Shown: piece by piece, positions 22,701 through 24,518 of the stretch
Numbering within the stretch: the first letter of the stretch is position 1
Layout of the letters: each line of letters opens with the position of its first letter
Source: a virus
Reading direction: 5' to 3' (one strand)
Virus record (IMG/VR): IMGVR_UViG_3300031521_000342
Coordinates: 1-24,518 of that record
Length of the DNA: 24,518 bases
Translations under genes and position numbers: made by a program
Notes under the pieces: generated by a model
Databases searched by the model: none
Told to the model about the DNA's origin: nothing
Seen by the model: the letters and a program-made list of their open reading frames with translations, nothing else

Positions 22701-23715
22701 CCTCTCCAAGTAATTGTTTTTTTGCTAAAACTTCTAATGCTGCTACTGTTTGCTCCAAACTCATATTAGAATTAGCAGCAACCGTACCGACATTCTTCAT
22801 GGATCCAGAGAGATCGGCTATTTCGGCACTTCCTTCCAGTGCACCTGCACCAAGAACATTGATAATCCGATTAGCCTGATCCGCTCCCAGGTTAAACTGA
22901 TTCATGGAGGCTGTCACCGCTTCGAATGCCGGAACTACGTCCATCTTACCGGCAGCTGCCAGTGTCAATGCCTGTTCGGTAACAGATGCCAGTGCTTCTT
23001 TATTTTTAAGCAAATCGGGTCGTTTGCTTCCGATCACCGTGTAACCGTCAATAATTTCTTTACTTGATGCGGTAATTCTTACCCCTGCCTCGGTAGTTCC
23101 GGTAGATAGTTTCTTTGCCTGGGTAGTCAACCATTCAATGTCTTTATCTTCGAGTCCTGTTATTGCTTTAAGGTTTGCTTTGCTATCTTCCAATTCCATT
23201 CGTAGCTCCATGAACCTTTTTAAGGCCATATATACACCTGTCAATGCTGCAATCCCAGCCATGGCACCCATGAATATCTGTCTGAATCCTCCGGAGAACT
23301 TTTCAGCACCTGAAGCACCTGCTTTTGTTTCAGCATTTACATTGGATATTTCAGTTCTGACTTTTTTTAATTGCTCCTTATATTCATTCCATTCTTCAGT
23401 ACCTCGTTTCACATCCCCACTTCTCAGTGTAGCATTCAACTTTTTTTGAGCCGCTTCCAGGTCCTTAATACCGGCACCCGACAGATTATCCAACACTTTT
23501 TTGACATCAAAGGCCTCTTTAGCCATTTGATTCATTTGTTTATTGGTTTCCTTCAGTTGTTTATTGTATTTTTCAAACGCCTTTCCGTCACCCGCTTCAT
23601 TGGCTTCCTTGAGCATCATGCGCAGGTTATTTGCCTTTTGTGTCAGGGCTGTCATTTCCTGCTTTGCCTGTTCTCCATTGAGGGTTACGGTACTTTGTGA
23701 GGCTTCGTTTTGCAT
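19777..23715 (-). CDS. Tail tape measure protein
   Basis: This is the longest gene, 1312 residues, as expected for the ruler that sets tail length. Residues 1-120 are coiled coil. Residues about 160-440 fit the TP901-type tape measure core, with GAMAGIAALTGVYMALKRF at the start. Hydrophobic segments lie at about 470-500 (ALAIGLISAVGLLTLAYVTN) and 530-550 (YVAMGVAIAAVIVLFYKM), as needed for channel formation at injection. Long Lys/Glu coiled coils run from about 570 to 1080. The last 200 residues are less charged and glycine-rich. At about 0.15 nm per residue this predicts a tail near 200 nm, in the siphophage range. No sheath gene is seen. Confidence 0.93.
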   Translation of the reverse strand: MQNEASQSTVTLNGEQAKQEMTALTQKANNLRMMLKEANEAGDGKAFEKYNKQLKETNKQMNQMAKEAFDVKKVLDNLSGAGIKDLEAAQKKLNATLRSGDVKRGTEEWNEYKEQLKKVRTEISNVNAETKAGASGAEKFSGGFRQIFMGAMAGIAALTGVYMALKRFMELRMELEDSKANLKAITGLEDKDIEWLTTQAKKLSTGTTEAGVRITASSKEIIDGYTVIGSKRPDLLKNKEALASVTEQALTLAAAGKMDVVPAFEAVTASMNQFNLGADQANRIINVLGAGALEGSAEIADLSGSMKNVGTVAANSNMSLEQTVAALEVLAKKQLLGEEAGTKLRGALLKMKEAGVGYVSGAFNMRDAIIEINARLADKTKALNKDAYMQKVFGIENITAGMILLDNVDSYDKLTKAITGTTVAEKQAAINTETTSAKLKQAKNNYNEAGMALVENLEPAMLAITNTGVALIKVFVKYPALAIGLISAVGLLTLAYVTNTVAMMVNVLWTKLVSEATTIANSKTVQFFKTLLTNPYVAMGVAIAAVIVLFYKMTTAQTDAQKAHEKLNESFRSAEDAISSERVQIDILFNRLKIAKKGTEEYQTAKDAIMTKYGQYLKGLGDEKNALNNVALAYKTITDEAVKSAKARALADSTKVAADDLAKTQGELKEKMKKLLDEKYGKDSYNSMKIYAQIEPVIESGKGAAALNKQFAKVFDKTTTKSIGGTITYEETENELKKLLDLGLYAQNIFNDINKKAELKFGTKPKAVAVESSSSSDNSNVPPPDASDHKDELAAVDKWIIKEKIKFEKRHLDNLDSEEIYQKNLVNIARESLTWKMSIYEKGSKEYLDYKEQISTIDLKLQDDAEKISLKAMKELQDERLNAIVLYDNQERGLLNQQLEDGLIDQKKYDNKILAHDKVLGDLRVDTAKENANEIKNFKYKSDEERLAATIAANKAIEEAEKGLTEAEKKIYRQSLADKKEIRKEIEEIEKKYGIGTNKDKRKEFKDDLDRLKKDHELEMADISKTNDEKLKLEKDYQKAVAKIKLSEAEQLAQDISDILNKASDISQKLQESETLAVDNKYAKQLDAAKKSGQDTTALESQIEEEKKAIKKKYADIDFVISIGQIIANTALAVMKSAPNVPLQILEGVLGAAQLGLAVQQRQATANLWTGGFTDPGDKYAPRGIVHAGEFVANQEAVRSTPIRKIFNLVDYAQRTNTVARISNDDIARAVGIRQGLGNVGGSAMKSTTGGNQSVNMDMSAVVSTMQQSNAVNAALLAEIQKGIRSVNVISGTSGIAKAIDDYNKLLKNAKG

Positions 23716-23780
23716 ATCTGTATAAATTAGTTATACAAATAAATACCATACTGTTGATGCTAAAAAAGACACAGAAACTG

Positions 23781-23810
23781 AATTCTTATTCCCCTTTAGG
23801 GGTTAGGGGT
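23781..23810. repeat. 30-base direct repeat, copy 2 (CCCC-TTTA-GGGG hairpin)
   Basis: This is the same 30 bases as 12636-12665. It lies 65 bases upstream of the tape measure start and directly after the terminator of the spanin-like gene. Confidence 0.85.
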
Positions 23811-23813
23811 CAC

Positions 23814-23852
23814 AAAAAAAAACTGCCCCCGTCTCACGACGATAGCAGTTTT
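23814..23852 (-). terminator. Rho-independent terminator after the spanin-like gene
   Basis: AAAACTGC (23819-23826) pairs with GCAGTTTT (23845-23852). Within the loop CGTC/GACG form a second short stem with a GTGA tetraloop on the minus strand. A run of at least seven T follows on the minus strand (complement of 23814-23820). The plus-strand side is followed by an AACTTAACC...AAACTATGAAAAA stretch that looks like a Bacteroidota leader and start codon. Confidence 0.8.
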
Positions 23853-23940
23853 ATCAACTTAACCTTAAATTCTAAACTATGAAAAAATCACAAAACCAAA
23901 ATGGCAAACAGGATTGTGTTTTAAATTGCAGTATAAAGAT

Positions 23941-24518
23941 CTACATTTTCCTTGTCCATAAAAAAGACAAAAAATTGTACCACTTAAATCGGATAATAAA
24001 CCAAATTGAAACAGGAATACAAATTCCGACCAGTATCCACTTCCACCAGTTACTCACCGGGACCTGTTTTGATTCCGATTTACTTTGCAGCGAACTATTT
24101 ACTTTTTGTAAACTATCAACTTTTAATTGTAGTCCCCTGGTATAAGATATTTGCAAATTTAGTTTCTCAGTCAATCCCTCCTGTATCTGAATATCCTTTT
24201 CGTTAGATTCTTTTACGATCCGGATCGTTTCTTTGATTACCGGTGGTTTATTGGTTCCCGGGACAATCGGTTTTGTTGGATCGTAATCAGTTGTTTGGGT
24301 TTCAATCGTTTTATTCTTCTTTTCCGAAGAATCCGTTTTCTTATCCGAAGTTTTTAAAGACTGATCACTCACAGAACCGGTCTGTTTTTCGTCCAATTTT
24401 TTTGACACTTCAGTATCTGTTTTTACGGTTGAAGAAACATTTGACTTTTCAAGTTTTTTTGTTCCGGAACACGAACAAATAAAAACCAAAAGGATAAATA
24501 GTATTTTTTTATTATTTA
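23941..24518 (-). CDS. Lipoprotein with C-terminal membrane segment, probable u-spanin, 5' end outside the window
   Basis: The frame is open to the right-hand edge (24518), so the start lies beyond. The visible N-terminus, NNKKILFILLVFICSCSGTK, is a lipoprotein signal with lipobox-type FICSC. Then follow a Ser/Thr/Lys-rich linker with TSDKKTDSSEKKNKT, a Pro/Thr-rich segment, and a coiled coil (LTEKLNLQISYTRGLQLKVD). Close to the C-terminus one transmembrane helix (WWKWILVGICIPVSIWFIIRF) is followed by a basic tail. An outer-membrane anchor at one end and an inner-membrane helix at the other is the layout of a unimolecular spanin, which fuses the two membranes in the last step of lysis. A tail-linked lipoprotein is the alternative. 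Confidence 0.62.
   Translation of the reverse strand, partial: NNKKILFILLVFICSCSGTKKLEKSNVSSTVKTDTEVSKKLDEKQTGSVSDQSLKTSDKKTDSSEKKNKTIETQTTDYDPTKPIVPGTNKPPVIKETIRIVKESNEKDIQIQEGLTEKLNLQISYTRGLQLKVDSLQKVNSSLQSKSESKQVPVSNWWKWILVGICIPVSIWFIIRFKWYNFLSFLWTRKM

Noticed and set aside
22750-23700. Three plus-strand frames of 103-109 codons opposite the tape measure start
   Set aside because: Antisense shadows caused by the Lys/Glu-rich coiled coil coding; sequences are Cys/His/Phe-rich and unlike proteins.
17921-23715. Diversity-generating retroelement variable region in tail genes
   Set aside because: No reverse transcriptase or template repeat is seen in the window.
23879-24145. Plus-strand frame of 88 codons starting MKKSQNQNG
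   Set aside because: It is antisense to the spanin-like gene and its later residues are a translation of that gene's complement. No domain pattern; the leader-like start is noted in the findings only.

Overview
This window is almost entirely a temperate tailed phage (Caudoviricetes) of a Bacteroidota host, probably Bacteroidales. The host call rests on three things: exact TAnnTTTG promoter boxes, the -7 type used by Bacteroidota; A-rich leaders without clear Shine-Dalgarno sequences; and protein families I know from Bacteroides-type phages (ClpP-like head protease, LuxR-type regulator with a Cys-rich middle, Bacteroidota-type integrase, VirE-like ATPase). No host chromosomal gene is visible. 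An apparently intact attP core lies between phage genes on both sides, so the sequence looks like the circular or virion form rather than an integrated prophage.

Layout. Positions 1-238 are non-coding with small repeats. All genes from 292 to 15916 lie on the minus strand and are read right to left: a regulatory and small-protein early block (15.9-12.2 kb), replication (DnaC-like loader and VirE/D5-like ATPase, 13.1-10.0 kb), a TopoVI-A/Spo11-like Toprim protein split over two overlapping frames (9.97-9.09 kb), hypothetical genes (9.07-7.1 kb), then the head block (protease/scaffold, capsid, probable tail tube) and a last unit ending in small-terminase-like genes and the large terminase. Terminators at 7041-7078, 4363-4395 and 239-267, and a promoter near 4330, divide this long run into units.

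The lysogeny switch is in the middle: a rightward XRE repressor (16014), an attP region with a core that copies the 3' end of a tmRNA gene (16569-16586), and a rightward tyrosine integrase (16716-17924). Divergent promoters and operator-like repeats lie at 15919-16008. Right of the integrase, read leftward toward it, are a tail/baseplate-type protein, a 1312-residue tape measure and, cut by the window edge, a lipoprotein with the topology of a unimolecular spanin. The tail-operon terminator lies inside the 3' end of the integrase gene, whose stop codon overlaps the tail gene's stop.

No portal, neck, tail-fibre or endolysin gene was recognised, so the genome continues beyond the window. Besides the longer genes, five short genes were found by reading overlaps: 47, 49, 51, 54 and 35 residues, including two single-span membrane proteins and a SEC-C zinc-motif protein.

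Most notable: the attP placed between repressor and integrase and matching ssrA, the split TopoVI-A-like protein, the probable u-spanin, the single-HKD PLD-like protein beside the terminase genes, and the inverted gene order with terminase last.
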